Of a DNA stretch of 35,842 bases, positions 25,267 to 32,893 are shown piece by piece. The position numbers and the translations under genes are program-made. This DNA comes from Halioglobus sp. (GTDB lineage Bacteria > Pseudomonadota > Gammaproteobacteria > Pseudomonadales > Halieaceae), in contig JAGRIE010000039.1 of assembly GCA_020443425.1 (NCBI GenBank), positions 1 through 35,842 on the forward strand, read 5' to 3'. A model generated the notes under the pieces. That model saw nothing but the letters and a program-made list of their open reading frames with translations, ran no database searches and was not told the DNA's origin. Numbering within the stretch: the stretch's first letter is position 1; the number at the start of each line of letters is the position of its first letter.

Positions 25267-25961
25267 GCGAGCCGCTGCCGGTAGCGCACAGCGCGCTGAA
25301 GCGGGCGATGGATATCCTCGGCGCCCTCATCGGGCTGCTGCTGCTGGCACCGGTGATGCTGCTGGTCGCTGTGCTGGTGGCCGTGCGCAGCGGCCGGCCG
25401 GTGTTATACCGGGAGCCGCGTGTCGGTCGCGACGGACGCACGTTTACACTGCTGAAATTCCGCACCCTGTACCCCGGCAGTACAACGCTGGGCAGCATCG
25501 CGCCGGAGGACGACCCGCGCATCACAGCGGTCGGCCTGCCGCTGCGGCGCGCCCGCCTCGATGAACTGCCGCAACTGGTCAATGTGCTGCGCGGCGATAT
25601 GAGCCTGGTGGGGCCGAGACCCATGGTGCAGCGCCATGCCGATGCACTCGACGAGGCCACCCGCAGCGCGGTGCTGTCAGTGCGACCCGGCGTCACCGAC
25701 CCCGCCTCCATCCTGTTCTTCGCCGAAGATGCGGTGCTGGCCGGACGGCCCGATGCGGACGCGGAGTACCTCGGTATACTGATGCCGGCCAAAGCGAAGG
25801 TGCAGCTGGACTATCTCCGGCACTGGCACCCGCTGCGGGATGTGGGTGTGATGCTGCAGACCGTGGCGCGGGTGTGGTCGCCACAGGCGCGCGAGGATTC
25901 CAAACGCCGGGTGCGCGCAGTGCTGGAGGCCGGCCTGCGCACCGCTCAGTCTGGCGACTGA
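25263..25961 (+). CDS. Bacterial sugar transferase (polyprenyl-phosphate glycosylphosphotransferase, short form)
   Basis: A 232-residue enzyme of the initiating sugar-phosphate transferase family (WcaJ/PglC-like). Its members transfer a sugar phosphate from a nucleotide sugar to undecaprenyl phosphate at the membrane. It holds only the catalytic part: a KRAMDILGALIGLLLLAP re-entrant membrane helix (13-30), LKFRTL, and the catalytic Asp100-Glu101 in RRARLDELPQLVNVLRGD followed by LVGPRPM. The start is GTG 25263, inside the UbiA stop codon, so it is translationally coupled. No other glycan genes are nearby, unusual for an enzyme that normally opens exopolysaccharide or O-antigen clusters. The last 16 bp overlap the convergent FAD-protein gene. 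Confidence 0.9.
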   Translation: MSEPLPVAHSALKRAMDILGALIGLLLLAPVMLLVAVLVAVRSGRPVLYREPRVGRDGRTFTLLKFRTLYPGSTTLGSIAPEDDPRITAVGLPLRRARLDELPQLVNVLRGDMSLVGPRPMVQRHADALDEATRSAVLSVRPGVTDPASILFFAEDAVLAGRPDADAEYLGILMPAKAKVQLDYLRHWHPLRDVGVMLQTVARVWSPQAREDSKRRVRAVLEAGLRTAQSGD

Positions 25962-27592
25962 CCCAGAATCGACTGCGCCACGGCCTCCGCCACCTTGATA
26001 CCATCGATGGCGGCGGACAGTATGCCGCCGGCATAGCCCGCTCCCTCCCCGGCCGGGTACAGGCCCTGCGTATTCACGCTCTGGAAACTGGTGCCGCGGC
26101 GTATGCAGATGGGTGACGAACTGCGTGTCTCGATGCCGGTGAGCACCGCATCGGGCATCGCAAACCCCTTGATCTGCTTATCAAACGCGGGCAGCGCCTC
26201 ACGGATCGCCGCAATCGCGTACGCGGGCAGGGCAGTGGACAGGTCTGTCAGCGTAACGCCCGGCTGGTAGGAGGGCTCAACCGCACCCAGCGCGGTCGAA
26301 GGGCGACCGCTGAGGAAATCCCCCACCAGTTGCGCCGGTGCATTGTAGTTTTCACCACCCATGCGATACGCCAGCGATTCCAGTTGCCGCTGCAGGTCGA
26401 TCCCCGCCAGCACATGCCCCGGGTAGTCCTCCTCGGGGTTGATGCCGACCACGATCGCAGCGTTGGCATTGCGCTCATTGCGCGAGTACTGCGACATGCC
26501 GTTGGTCACCACCCGCCCCGCCTCGGAGGTCGCCGCCACCACAGTGCCGCCCGGACACATGCAGAAGCTGTACACACTGCGCCCGTTCTTGCAGTGGTGC
26601 ACCAGCTTGTAGTCAGCCGCGCCCAGCAGCGGGTGGCCGGCGCTGTCGCCGAACCGCGCGCTGTCGATCACCGACTGTGGATGCTCAATGCGAAAGCCTA
26701 TCGAAAACGGCTTGGGCTCGATAAAAACACCGGCATCCAGCAGCATCTGGAATGTGTCGCGGGCGCTGTGACCGACCGCCAGCACAATGTGGTCAGCGGG
26801 TATCGTCTCACCGTCGCTGGTGATCACGCCGCGCACCCTGGCCCCGCCCTCGCTGTCGACGTCCCGCAACAGCGCGTCCACCTTCTGGCCGAAGCGTATT
26901 TCGCCGCCCAGGCGGACGATCTCAGCGCGCAACTTCTCCACCATCGTCACCAGCTTGAAGGTGCCGATATGCGGTTTACTGACGTAGAGGATCTCCTCGG
27001 GTGCGCCGGCGGCGACGAACTCTGCCAGCACCTTGCGCCCGAGGTGTCGCCTGTCCTTGACCTGGCTGTACAGCTTGCCATCGGAGAACGTCCCCGCCCC
27101 CCCCTCGCCGTACTGCACATTGGATTCCGGGTTCAACTGCCGCCGGCGCCACAGGCCCCAGGTATCCTGCGTGCGCTGACGCACGGCCTGGCCGCGCTCC
27201 AGCACCAGCGGCTTCAGGCCCATCTGCGCCAGCAGCAGGGCCGCCAGGATACCGCAGGGGCCGAAACCGATGACGATGGGGCGCTGCTGGCCGGCGGCCG
27301 GAAAATCTGCCGCGGCCTGGGCAACAAAGCGATAGCGGGTGTCGGGGCTGGGCCCGACGCGGGTACTGTGTGCGAACTGTGCGAGCAGTCGCTGCTCAAG
27401 CCCGTCAGCGACGTCTACATCCAGCTGGTAGATCAGCAGGATGCGGGATTTCTGCCGGGCGTCGTAGCTGCGCTTGAAAACGGTGATATTGAGTATGTCA
27501 CCGGCGTCAATTTCGAGGCGCTCCGCCACGGCCGCCGCCAGCGCGTCGTCACCGTGATCGAGAGGCAGTTGGATTTCATTCAGTCGCAGCAT
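25946..27592 (-). CDS. FAD-dependent oxidoreductase (COG2509-type)
   Basis: Predicted flavoprotein of 548 residues. An N-terminal domain of about 100 residues (MLRLNEIQLPLDHGDDAL..., with ITVFKRSYDARQK) precedes the FAD-binding Rossmann motif GFGPCG (109-114). PLVLERGQAVRQR ends the second strand. Characteristic later blocks are YGEGGAGTFSDGKLYSQ, SIGFRIEHPQ, FCMCPGGTVV and the C-terminal LYPAGEGAGYAGGILSAAIDG that closes the FAD site. The family is widespread and described only as an FAD-dependent dehydrogenase; substrate unknown. It lies 104 bp downstream of the ferritin-like gene on the same strand and may be transcribed with it. The 3' end overlaps the sugar transferase by 16 bp. Confidence 0.9.
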   Translation of the reverse strand: MLRLNEIQLPLDHGDDALAAAVAERLEIDAGDILNITVFKRSYDARQKSRILLIYQLDVDVADGLEQRLLAQFAHSTRVGPSPDTRYRFVAQAAADFPAAGQQRPIVIGFGPCGILAALLLAQMGLKPLVLERGQAVRQRTQDTWGLWRRRQLNPESNVQYGEGGAGTFSDGKLYSQVKDRRHLGRKVLAEFVAAGAPEEILYVSKPHIGTFKLVTMVEKLRAEIVRLGGEIRFGQKVDALLRDVDSEGGARVRGVITSDGETIPADHIVLAVGHSARDTFQMLLDAGVFIEPKPFSIGFRIEHPQSVIDSARFGDSAGHPLLGAADYKLVHHCKNGRSVYSFCMCPGGTVVAATSEAGRVVTNGMSQYSRNERNANAAIVVGINPEEDYPGHVLAGIDLQRQLESLAYRMGGENYNAPAQLVGDFLSGRPSTALGAVEPSYQPGVTLTDLSTALPAYAIAAIREALPAFDKQIKGFAMPDAVLTGIETRSSSPICIRRGTSFQSVNTQGLYPAGEGAGYAGGILSAAIDGIKVAEAVAQSILGQSPD

Positions 27593-27696
27593 GATGGAAA
27601 CAGTGCCTGTGTTGGCTGTGGCCGGCCGGCACGGTTATCCGCTGGCACCCGCACGATCCGCAGCGGTTGCCAGCACTGCCCTTGGACGGGGCCGGC

Positions 27697-27984
27697 CTAT
27701 TTGTGGGCGATCGGCTTGTCGGTAAAGAGGTAGTCCTTCAGTTCACTGTCCATTGTGGGATCTTTTCTGCGGATCCACTCCAGCACCATGGCCGCGTGTT
27801 CTTTTTCCTCATCGCGGTTGTGCTCAAGAATCGCCTTCAGTTCGCTGTCCTTGCAGGCATCAACACGCTGGTTATACCAATCCACAGCTTCCAGTTCTTC
27901 CATCAGCGACACGATTGCCCGGTGCATGTCTCGCGTCTCGTCACTGAGCTCATCAATGGGCTCGTGGTAACCTTCATTCGACAT
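27697..27984 (-). CDS. Encapsulated-ferritin-like (EncFtn family) iron protein without targeting tail
   Basis: A 95-residue ferritin-like protein. Its core (HRAIVSLMEELEAVDWYNQR, then ILEHNRDEEKEHAAMVLEW) is nearly identical to my memory of the encapsulated ferritin of Rhodospirillum rubrum. The ferroxidase ligands align as Glu30, Glu60 and His63, with Trp36-Tyr37 at the interface. Such proteins form ring-shaped decamers that oxidise iron, and normally sit inside an encapsulin shell, reached through a C-terminal targeting peptide. Here the protein ends at DYLFTDKPIAHK with no such peptide, and no encapsulin gene is in the window. The start is ATG 27984, with AGGAGA about five bases upstream; the longer open frame (to 28245) is not supported. 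Role in iron detoxification is inferred. Confidence 0.87.
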   Translation of the reverse strand: MSNEGYHEPIDELSDETRDMHRAIVSLMEELEAVDWYNQRVDACKDSELKAILEHNRDEEKEHAAMVLEWIRRKDPTMDSELKDYLFTDKPIAHK

Positions 27985-28174
27985 TGTGCTCTCCTGGTAA
28001 TTGCTTACATAGGTTTGCCCGGGTGTGGCAACCGCGGGCGGCCTCGCCGCCGTTTGACCTGCAAACTGCGGCTCCGTGCGCAGTATATCCGGTCGAGCGG
28101 GATGCTCAAAGGCATGGATGGTCCAGCGCGCCACAAATTGCCGCCGGCGTCGCCGCCGGTGCGGTGAGCACCGC

Positions 28175-29407
28175 CTATACCACTTGCCCTGCGCTAAACG
28201 CCGAGGACCAGGCCCACTGGAAATTATAGCCGCCCAGGTGGCCACTCACATCCAGTACCTCCCCGATGAAGTACAGGCCGCTGCGATTGCGCGCCTCCAT
28301 CGTCTTGGAGCTGATTGCAGCCGTGTCGACACCGCCCAGCGTCACCTCGGCTGTGCGGTAGCCCTCGGTGCCGACGGGTTTCAGGCGCCAGTTGCCGAGC
28401 AGTGCCGCCACCTCACGCAGGCGCTGGTCACTGAAATCCGCGAGTTTGCGCGCCGCTTCCTGCGGCCACCACTGCGCCTGTAACTCACCGACCAGGGCCT
28501 TGGGAAGCTGTTGCTGCAACAGCGTTCGCAACAGGATGTTGCCGTGCCCGCGCTTGCTGTCCAGCAGCCACTGGGCGGCATCCAGTGCCGGCAGCAGATT
28601 GACTGCGATAGCGTCACCGGGATGCCAGTAATTCGATATCTGCAGAATCACCGGACCACTGATACCGCGATGGGTGAACAGCATGTTCTCGGTGAAGGAG
28701 CGGCCGTTGCAACTCACCTCGACTTCCAGGGCAATCCCGGCCAGTCGTTCACACAGTGCTTTCGTGGCGTCGCTGAACATGAACGGCACCAGTCCGGCGC
28801 GGCGCTCGGTGAGCGGCAGCGAGAACTGTGCGGCCAGCTCGTAGCCGAGGCCGCTGCCACCCAGCGTAGGAATAGACAGCGCCCCCGTCGCCACGACCAG
28901 CGAGGCGCAGCCCGCGCGCTGCCGCACTGCATCGCCTTTCACTCCCTGCACATACTCCACGGCATACGCCCCGGGCTGGCCAGTGGTCGCCTGCACCGAG
29001 CGGACATCACAGCGCGTCACAATATCGACACCGGCCTGCTCGCACTCCGCCAGCAACATGGCGAGAATATCCGCTGCGGAATGCACACAGAACAACTGCC
29101 CGTGCCTGCGCTCCTCATACGCGATGCCATAGCGCTCTACCAGTGCGATGAAGTCCCACTGCGTATACCGGCTGAGCGCGGCTTTACAGAAATGCGGATT
29201 GCCGCAGATATAGTTGTCCGCGCCTACAAAGTAATTGGTGAAATTGCAGCGCCCGCCCCCCGACATGAGAATTTTCTTGCCCACCTTATTGGCTTTCTCC
29301 AGCACCAGCACGCGGCGACCCCGCGCCCCGGCGACAGCGGCGCAGAACAGACCGGCCGCTCCCCCACCGAGCACAATCACATCGTACTGTAAGGCGTTAC
29401 CCTGCAT
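28175..29407 (-). CDS. yhiN: YhiN/HI0933 family flavoprotein
   Basis: A 410-residue FAD protein of the HI0933 family (E. coli YhiN). The FAD Rossmann motif is VIVLGGGAAGL (10-20), followed by VLVLEKANKVGKKILMSGGGRCNFTN, the strongest signature of this family. RRAGLVPFMFSD, LFTHRGISGPVILQIS and LYFIGEVLDVSGHLGGYNFQWAWSSAFSAG are the other conserved blocks. Its biochemical role is not established; related proteins reduce organic substrates. The start is placed at ATG 29407; an upstream TTG (29461) would add 18 residues without support. It is divergent from the small membrane protein gene downstream on the plus strand. Confidence 0.9.
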   Translation of the reverse strand: MQGNALQYDVIVLGGGAAGLFCAAVAGARGRRVLVLEKANKVGKKILMSGGGRCNFTNYFVGADNYICGNPHFCKAALSRYTQWDFIALVERYGIAYEERRHGQLFCVHSAADILAMLLAECEQAGVDIVTRCDVRSVQATTGQPGAYAVEYVQGVKGDAVRQRAGCASLVVATGALSIPTLGGSGLGYELAAQFSLPLTERRAGLVPFMFSDATKALCERLAGIALEVEVSCNGRSFTENMLFTHRGISGPVILQISNYWHPGDAIAVNLLPALDAAQWLLDSKRGHGNILLRTLLQQQLPKALVGELQAQWWPQEAARKLADFSDQRLREVAALLGNWRLKPVGTEGYRTAEVTLGGVDTAAISSKTMEARNRSGLYFIGEVLDVSGHLGGYNFQWAWSSAFSAGQVV

Positions 29408-29529
29408 ACGGACAGCACCCACGGTGCACTCCGCCGCCGGCGTGCGCGCGCGGCGCAGCAATCGGTAGGGACGGGAATTTAACTGTGGTAGCCTCCGCTG
29501 TCATCGGTCAGCACCTGCGGGATTGCACA

Positions 29530-29799
29530 ATGGAAACATGGATCATAGATACCATCGGTATGCTGGGTACAGCACTGGTCGTACTCGCTTATTACCTGCT
29601 GCAACTGGAGCGCACAGATCCCAAGGGGCTGGCCTACAATATGATCAATCTGGTCGGCGCTGTGCTACTGCTGTTCAGTCTCTGCTTTCACTTCAATCTA
29701 GCGAGCTTTGTGATTGAAATATTCTGGATAGTCGCCTCGCTGATCGGGCTGGTCAAATACCTGCGCCGCGAGAGTGGCGGGCGTCAGTCCACCAGCTGA
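29530..29799 (+). CDS. Small CBU_0592-like membrane protein
   Basis: A 89-residue protein with three hydrophobic segments (about 4-24, 34-51 and 54-76) and a basic C-terminal tail. The pattern of a Gly-rich first helix, AYYLLQLERTDPKGLAYNMINLVGA and FWIVASLIGLVKYLRR matches the CBU_0592-type membrane family as I recall it. Function is unknown. The ATG at 29530 is chosen because the 15 residues before it are not hydrophobic and lack similarity. Its last 16 bp overlap the convergent ppnN gene. Confidence 0.75.
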   Translation: METWIIDTIGMLGTALVVLAYYLLQLERTDPKGLAYNMINLVGAVLLLFSLCFHFNLASFVIEIFWIVASLIGLVKYLRRESGGRQSTS

Positions 29800-31148
29800 T
29801 AACAGGGCTGGTAATCGTCGGCATCCGCCACCAGCTTCATCCGCTTCTCTCGCACCAGCACCTGCAACAGCCGGTCCATGGCAGCCAGGAACTTGCGGTC
29901 ACCCGTCAGCCGGTAGGGGCCGTGCTGGCGGACCTGCTCGATACCGAAAGACTTCACATTGCCCGACACCAGGCCGGAGAAAACCCGCCGCAGGTTGCTG
30001 GCCAGTTGGTGTTTCGGCAACCCGGCATGCAGGTCCAGCGCCGCCATCGCCGCGTGTGTCGGAATAAAGGGTTCCTGCAGGTCAGCCGGTATTTGCAGCT
30101 CCCAATTGAAGTAGTAAGCCTGTTCGGTACTGCGGCGCAGCGCATGCACGCCGTCTGTTGCGACCTTGACCGCCCGCCCCACCTCATCCGGCGCGCCGAT
30201 AATCACGCGGTAGTAGTTCTTCACACTGGCACCGAGACAGTCGACCAGAAAGCGCTCCAGTTCCTGGAAGTAGCGGCGGCACGACTCCGGCCCCGCCAAC
30301 ACCAGCGGTATTGCCTCCTCGTTGTCCGGGTGCATCAGGATACTCAGCAGGTAGAGAATCTCCTCTACCGTGCCGACACCGCCCGGAAACACGATGATGC
30401 TGTGCGCCAGTCGCACAAAGGCCTCGAGGCGCTTCTCGATATCGGGCATGATTACCAGTTCATTGACGATGGCATTGGGTGACTCGGAGGCGATAATCCC
30501 CGGCTCACTGATGCCGATGTAGCGGCCGGTCTTGATCTGCTGCTTGGCATGCCCGACGGCCGCGCCCTTCATCGGTCCTTTCATTGCACCGATTCCGCAA
30601 CCGGTGACAATATCCAGGCCGCGCAGCCCCAGGTGGTAGCCCACATGCTTGGCGTAGTCGTACTCCTCACGCGGGATAGAGTGCCCGCCCCAGCAGACCA
30701 CCAGCTGCGGCGGCTGGTCGGGTCGCACGACTGCGGCGTTGCGCAGGATACGGAACACCATATTGGTGAGCTGTGCGGACGTCGGCGGCTCGACCAGCGG
30801 GGAGGTGATCTTGAAATCGGTGTAGACGATATCCCGCAGTGCAGAGAACAGGTGTTCCTGTATACCGCGTATCATCCGGCCATCGACGAAAGACTGCGGC
30901 GGCGCGTTGAACAGCTCCAGTCTCAGGCCCCGCGGCTGCGGGATGACACGAATATCAAAATCGGAGTAGTCGGCGCAGATCTGCGCCGTGTCGTCCTTGT
31001 CGCTGTCCGTGTTCAGGATGGCCAGCGCACAGTGGCGGAACAGCGCGAATAAATCGCCGCCGCTGCTGGTCAGCCCCTCTATATCCGCCCTGGACAACAG
31101 GTTCAGGGACTTGATGGGGTTTACGATGGCGTGGGCTATTTTCTCCAT
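29784..31148 (-). CDS. ppnN: Pyrimidine/purine nucleotide 5'-monophosphate nucleosidase
   Basis: Cytosolic enzyme that splits nucleotide monophosphates into base and ribose-5-phosphate; E. coli PpnN (YgdH) is activated by (p)ppGpp. The length, 454 residues, equals that of the E. coli protein. The central LOG-like Rossmann domain carries GCGIGAMKGPMKGA (183-196) and the catalytic PGGVGTVEE (255-263). The flanking N-terminal (NPIKSLNLLSRADIEGL) and C-terminal (LFYFNWELQIP-like, LASNLRRVFSGLVSGNVK) domains are the PpnN-specific extensions. The start ATG 31148 is the first in frame. It lies 43 bp downstream of the glycine-zipper gene on the same strand. Confidence 0.94.
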   Translation of the reverse strand: MEKIAHAIVNPIKSLNLLSRADIEGLTSSGGDLFALFRHCALAILNTDSDKDDTAQICADYSDFDIRVIPQPRGLRLELFNAPPQSFVDGRMIRGIQEHLFSALRDIVYTDFKITSPLVEPPTSAQLTNMVFRILRNAAVVRPDQPPQLVVCWGGHSIPREEYDYAKHVGYHLGLRGLDIVTGCGIGAMKGPMKGAAVGHAKQQIKTGRYIGISEPGIIASESPNAIVNELVIMPDIEKRLEAFVRLAHSIIVFPGGVGTVEEILYLLSILMHPDNEEAIPLVLAGPESCRRYFQELERFLVDCLGASVKNYYRVIIGAPDEVGRAVKVATDGVHALRRSTEQAYYFNWELQIPADLQEPFIPTHAAMAALDLHAGLPKHQLASNLRRVFSGLVSGNVKSFGIEQVRQHGPYRLTGDRKFLAAMDRLLQVLVREKRMKLVADADDYQPCYQLVD

Positions 31149-31191
31149 AGCGGATTTCCGGCGCGCGGCTCAGCGCGGCGCCGAAGTGCTG

Positions 31192-31785
31192 TCAGCTCTC
31201 GCAGAACGCCCGCATTTTCTTGTAGGCGATATTGGTCTGCTGCTCGGTGGTGGCATTCAACAACTCGCGCTTCACATCCTGGCACTCCTGCGACTCCTGC
31301 TGGTTGGCAGCATTCATGGAGCTGTAGGCGGGATCGGTTTGCGGGGTTGTACACATCACGGAAGAGACCCGGCGGATATTTGCGTGCTGGCCCTGCTCGA
31401 TAGAGACGCAGTCACCGAGCTGGATGTCCTGGTTTTCTGTGACGATATCAATAGTGTTGTTGTTCACCAGGCGCACGGTGAATTTCTCGCCGGTGCCCGC
31501 TGTCTCCTTTGCGACCAGCGCACCGAGCCCCGCGCCCACAGCCGCACCCCCTACCTGCGAAGCCCCCGAGTGCCCCATGGTGGCCAGCAGGCCCAGCGCA
31601 CCACCGATCACGGAACCGGCGCCGTAGTCGGGCGACATATCCACCTTCTGGATATTCTCAACCCGGCCGTACTGCACAGAGATCAGTTCGTTGCGGGTCG
31701 CACCGGTCATCGGATCGGTGCTGGCGCAGCCGGCGAGGGTGGCTACCATTGATGCGGCCAAAATGGAAAGGGTGCGAGTTCTCAT
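31192..31785 (-). CDS. Glycine-zipper lipoprotein
   Basis: Lipoprotein of 197 residues. The signal ends in LAGC (Cys20). A conserved strand block (RNELISVQYGRVENIQKVD) precedes a glycine-zipper hairpin (about 55-95; GAGSVIGGALGLL...GGAAVGAGLGALVAKE) and a beta-barrel-like strand set (KFTVRLVNNNTIDIVTEN). This is the plan of SlyB/Pcp-type outer-membrane lipoproteins. A C-terminal extension of about 70 residues with four Cys (GDCV, SVMC, QECQ, AFCE) is additional to SlyB and could carry two disulphides. The start ATG 31785 is chosen because the signal peptide begins there; the longer frame to 31890 is unsupported. Role in envelope integrity is inferred from the family. Confidence 0.83.
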   Translation of the reverse strand: MRTRTLSILAASMVATLAGCASTDPMTGATRNELISVQYGRVENIQKVDMSPDYGAGSVIGGALGLLATMGHSGASQVGGAAVGAGLGALVAKETAGTGEKFTVRLVNNNTIDIVTENQDIQLGDCVSIEQGQHANIRRVSSVMCTTPQTDPAYSSMNAANQQESQECQDVKRELLNATTEQQTNIAYKKMRAFCES

Positions 31786-31886
31786 AGTCTTTGCGTCCTG
31801 GGTTACCGGTTTGTTCTGTGTCGGGTGATCGGGAGCGGCAGTATCGCAAAAGTTTGCCCCCGGGTCACGCTGGCAGCCCGGCGCAC

Positions 31887-32756
31887 TCACGCGAGATCCA
31901 GCGAGATAAATTTCCGTGTATCGCCACCCACCGTAATGCGGTGCAGTATACGGTCGTAACCGTCATAGCCACCATAGGCGCGATGCAATACGCTGCGATT
32001 GTCCCACAGTACCAACATATTCTCCTGCCACTGGTGGGTGTACTGGAACTCCTCGCGTGTCTGCCAGGCGTGCAGCTCCAGCAACAGTTCCAGCGCCTCG
32101 TCGTCGGGCATACCCTGCACCCCCATGATATAGCCGAGGCAGCCGAGCAGGGTCTCGCGGCCGCTTTCCGGGTGGCGGATGATGAAGGGATGCCCGCAGA
32201 CCTCCCGCGCCTCCTCGGAGAAGTGAATCGCCATACTGCGGCCGGCCGCCCTGTCCTTCTCGCCGTACATACCATCCGGAGCGTAGGCGGCACCGGCCGA
32301 GTGCAGAGCGGTACGCCCCTCCAACCGCTCCCGCAGCGCCGTCGGCATTTCCGCCAGCGCTCGCTGCTGGTTGATAAACCCGGTATTGCCGCCCACCGGG
32401 GGTATCACCAGGCTGTACAGGCAGGTGCCGATCGGCGGCTGCGCCAGAAAGCTCCAGTCCGAGTGCCAGTTCTCGGCGAACAGCGGGGCTGTCTCGTCGG
32501 CCCTGCGGGTCAGGGCCACGATATGCTCACTGCCCGGTATCGGCCGGAAAAACGGTTCGCTGCCGAACACACCGAAGCTCAGCACAAACCGCTCCAGGTC
32601 GATATCGGCCAAATCCTGGTCGGGAAATGCCAGCACATGGTGCTGCAACCAGGCCTCGCGCAGCGTTCGAATCGTCGCCGCGTCCAGCGCGGTGGACAGA
32701 TCCACCCCGGTGACGGTGGCGCCGCAAGCCTGGCCTGAGGGAATGACGTCAATCAT
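31887..32756 (-). CDS. TauD/TfdA family 2-oxoglutarate-dependent dioxygenase
   Basis: Non-haem Fe(II) oxygenase of 289 residues that hydroxylates a substrate using 2-oxoglutarate. The iron ligands are His98 and Asp100 (ENWHSDWSF) and distal His258 (DNRSVLHRA). Arg269 and Arg273 follow at +11 and +15, the same spacing as in TauD, and would bind 2-oxoglutarate. N-terminal SGQACGATVTGVDLS and VLAFPDQDL are also family typical. The start ATG 32756 has AGGAGA six bases upstream. The substrate (taurine, other sulphonates, aryloxy acids, carnitine-like compounds) cannot be decided; no sulphonate transporter is adjacent. It is divergent from the acyl-CoA dehydrogenase. Confidence 0.92.
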   Translation of the reverse strand: MIDVIPSGQACGATVTGVDLSTALDAATIRTLREAWLQHHVLAFPDQDLADIDLERFVLSFGVFGSEPFFRPIPGSEHIVALTRRADETAPLFAENWHSDWSFLAQPPIGTCLYSLVIPPVGGNTGFINQQRALAEMPTALRERLEGRTALHSAGAAYAPDGMYGEKDRAAGRSMAIHFSEEAREVCGHPFIIRHPESGRETLLGCLGYIMGVQGMPDDEALELLLELHAWQTREEFQYTHQWQENMLVLWDNRSVLHRAYGGYDGYDRILHRITVGGDTRKFISLDLA

Positions 32757-32780
32757 GCTATCTCTCCTTTGGGTCACGCG

Positions 32781-32809
32781 AGTCTAAGGTTTGCGCCGTA
32801 TTCCCGCAA
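32781..32809 (-). promoter_or_regulatory. Possible promoter of the TauD-like gene
   Basis: The minus strand shows TTGCGG (32809 to 32804) and TAGACT (32786 to 32781) with a 17-base spacer, just upstream of the strong ribosome-binding site. The -35 match is poor. Confidence 0.3.
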
Positions 32810-32893
32810 TTCCCGCGGCTTCCGGTCGCCCGCGCCGCCGTGCAATAATCACCGCCGCACTCAACCGATGAACCGAAGACAGGGAGCACAGCG

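Noticed and set aside
27641-27674. GCTGGCA...TGCCAGC inverted repeat after the ferritin gene as a terminator
   Set aside because: The stem is only 7 bp with a 20-base loop and no T-run; left as unsupported.
26330-27733. Plus-strand open frame of 467 residues opposite the FAD protein and the ferritin gene
   Set aside because: It spans two real minus-strand genes and has no recognisable domain.
27985-28245. 87-residue N-terminal extension of the ferritin-like protein
   Set aside because: A good ribosome-binding site precedes ATG 27984, the family starts there, and the extension is Arg-rich and unlike coding sequence.
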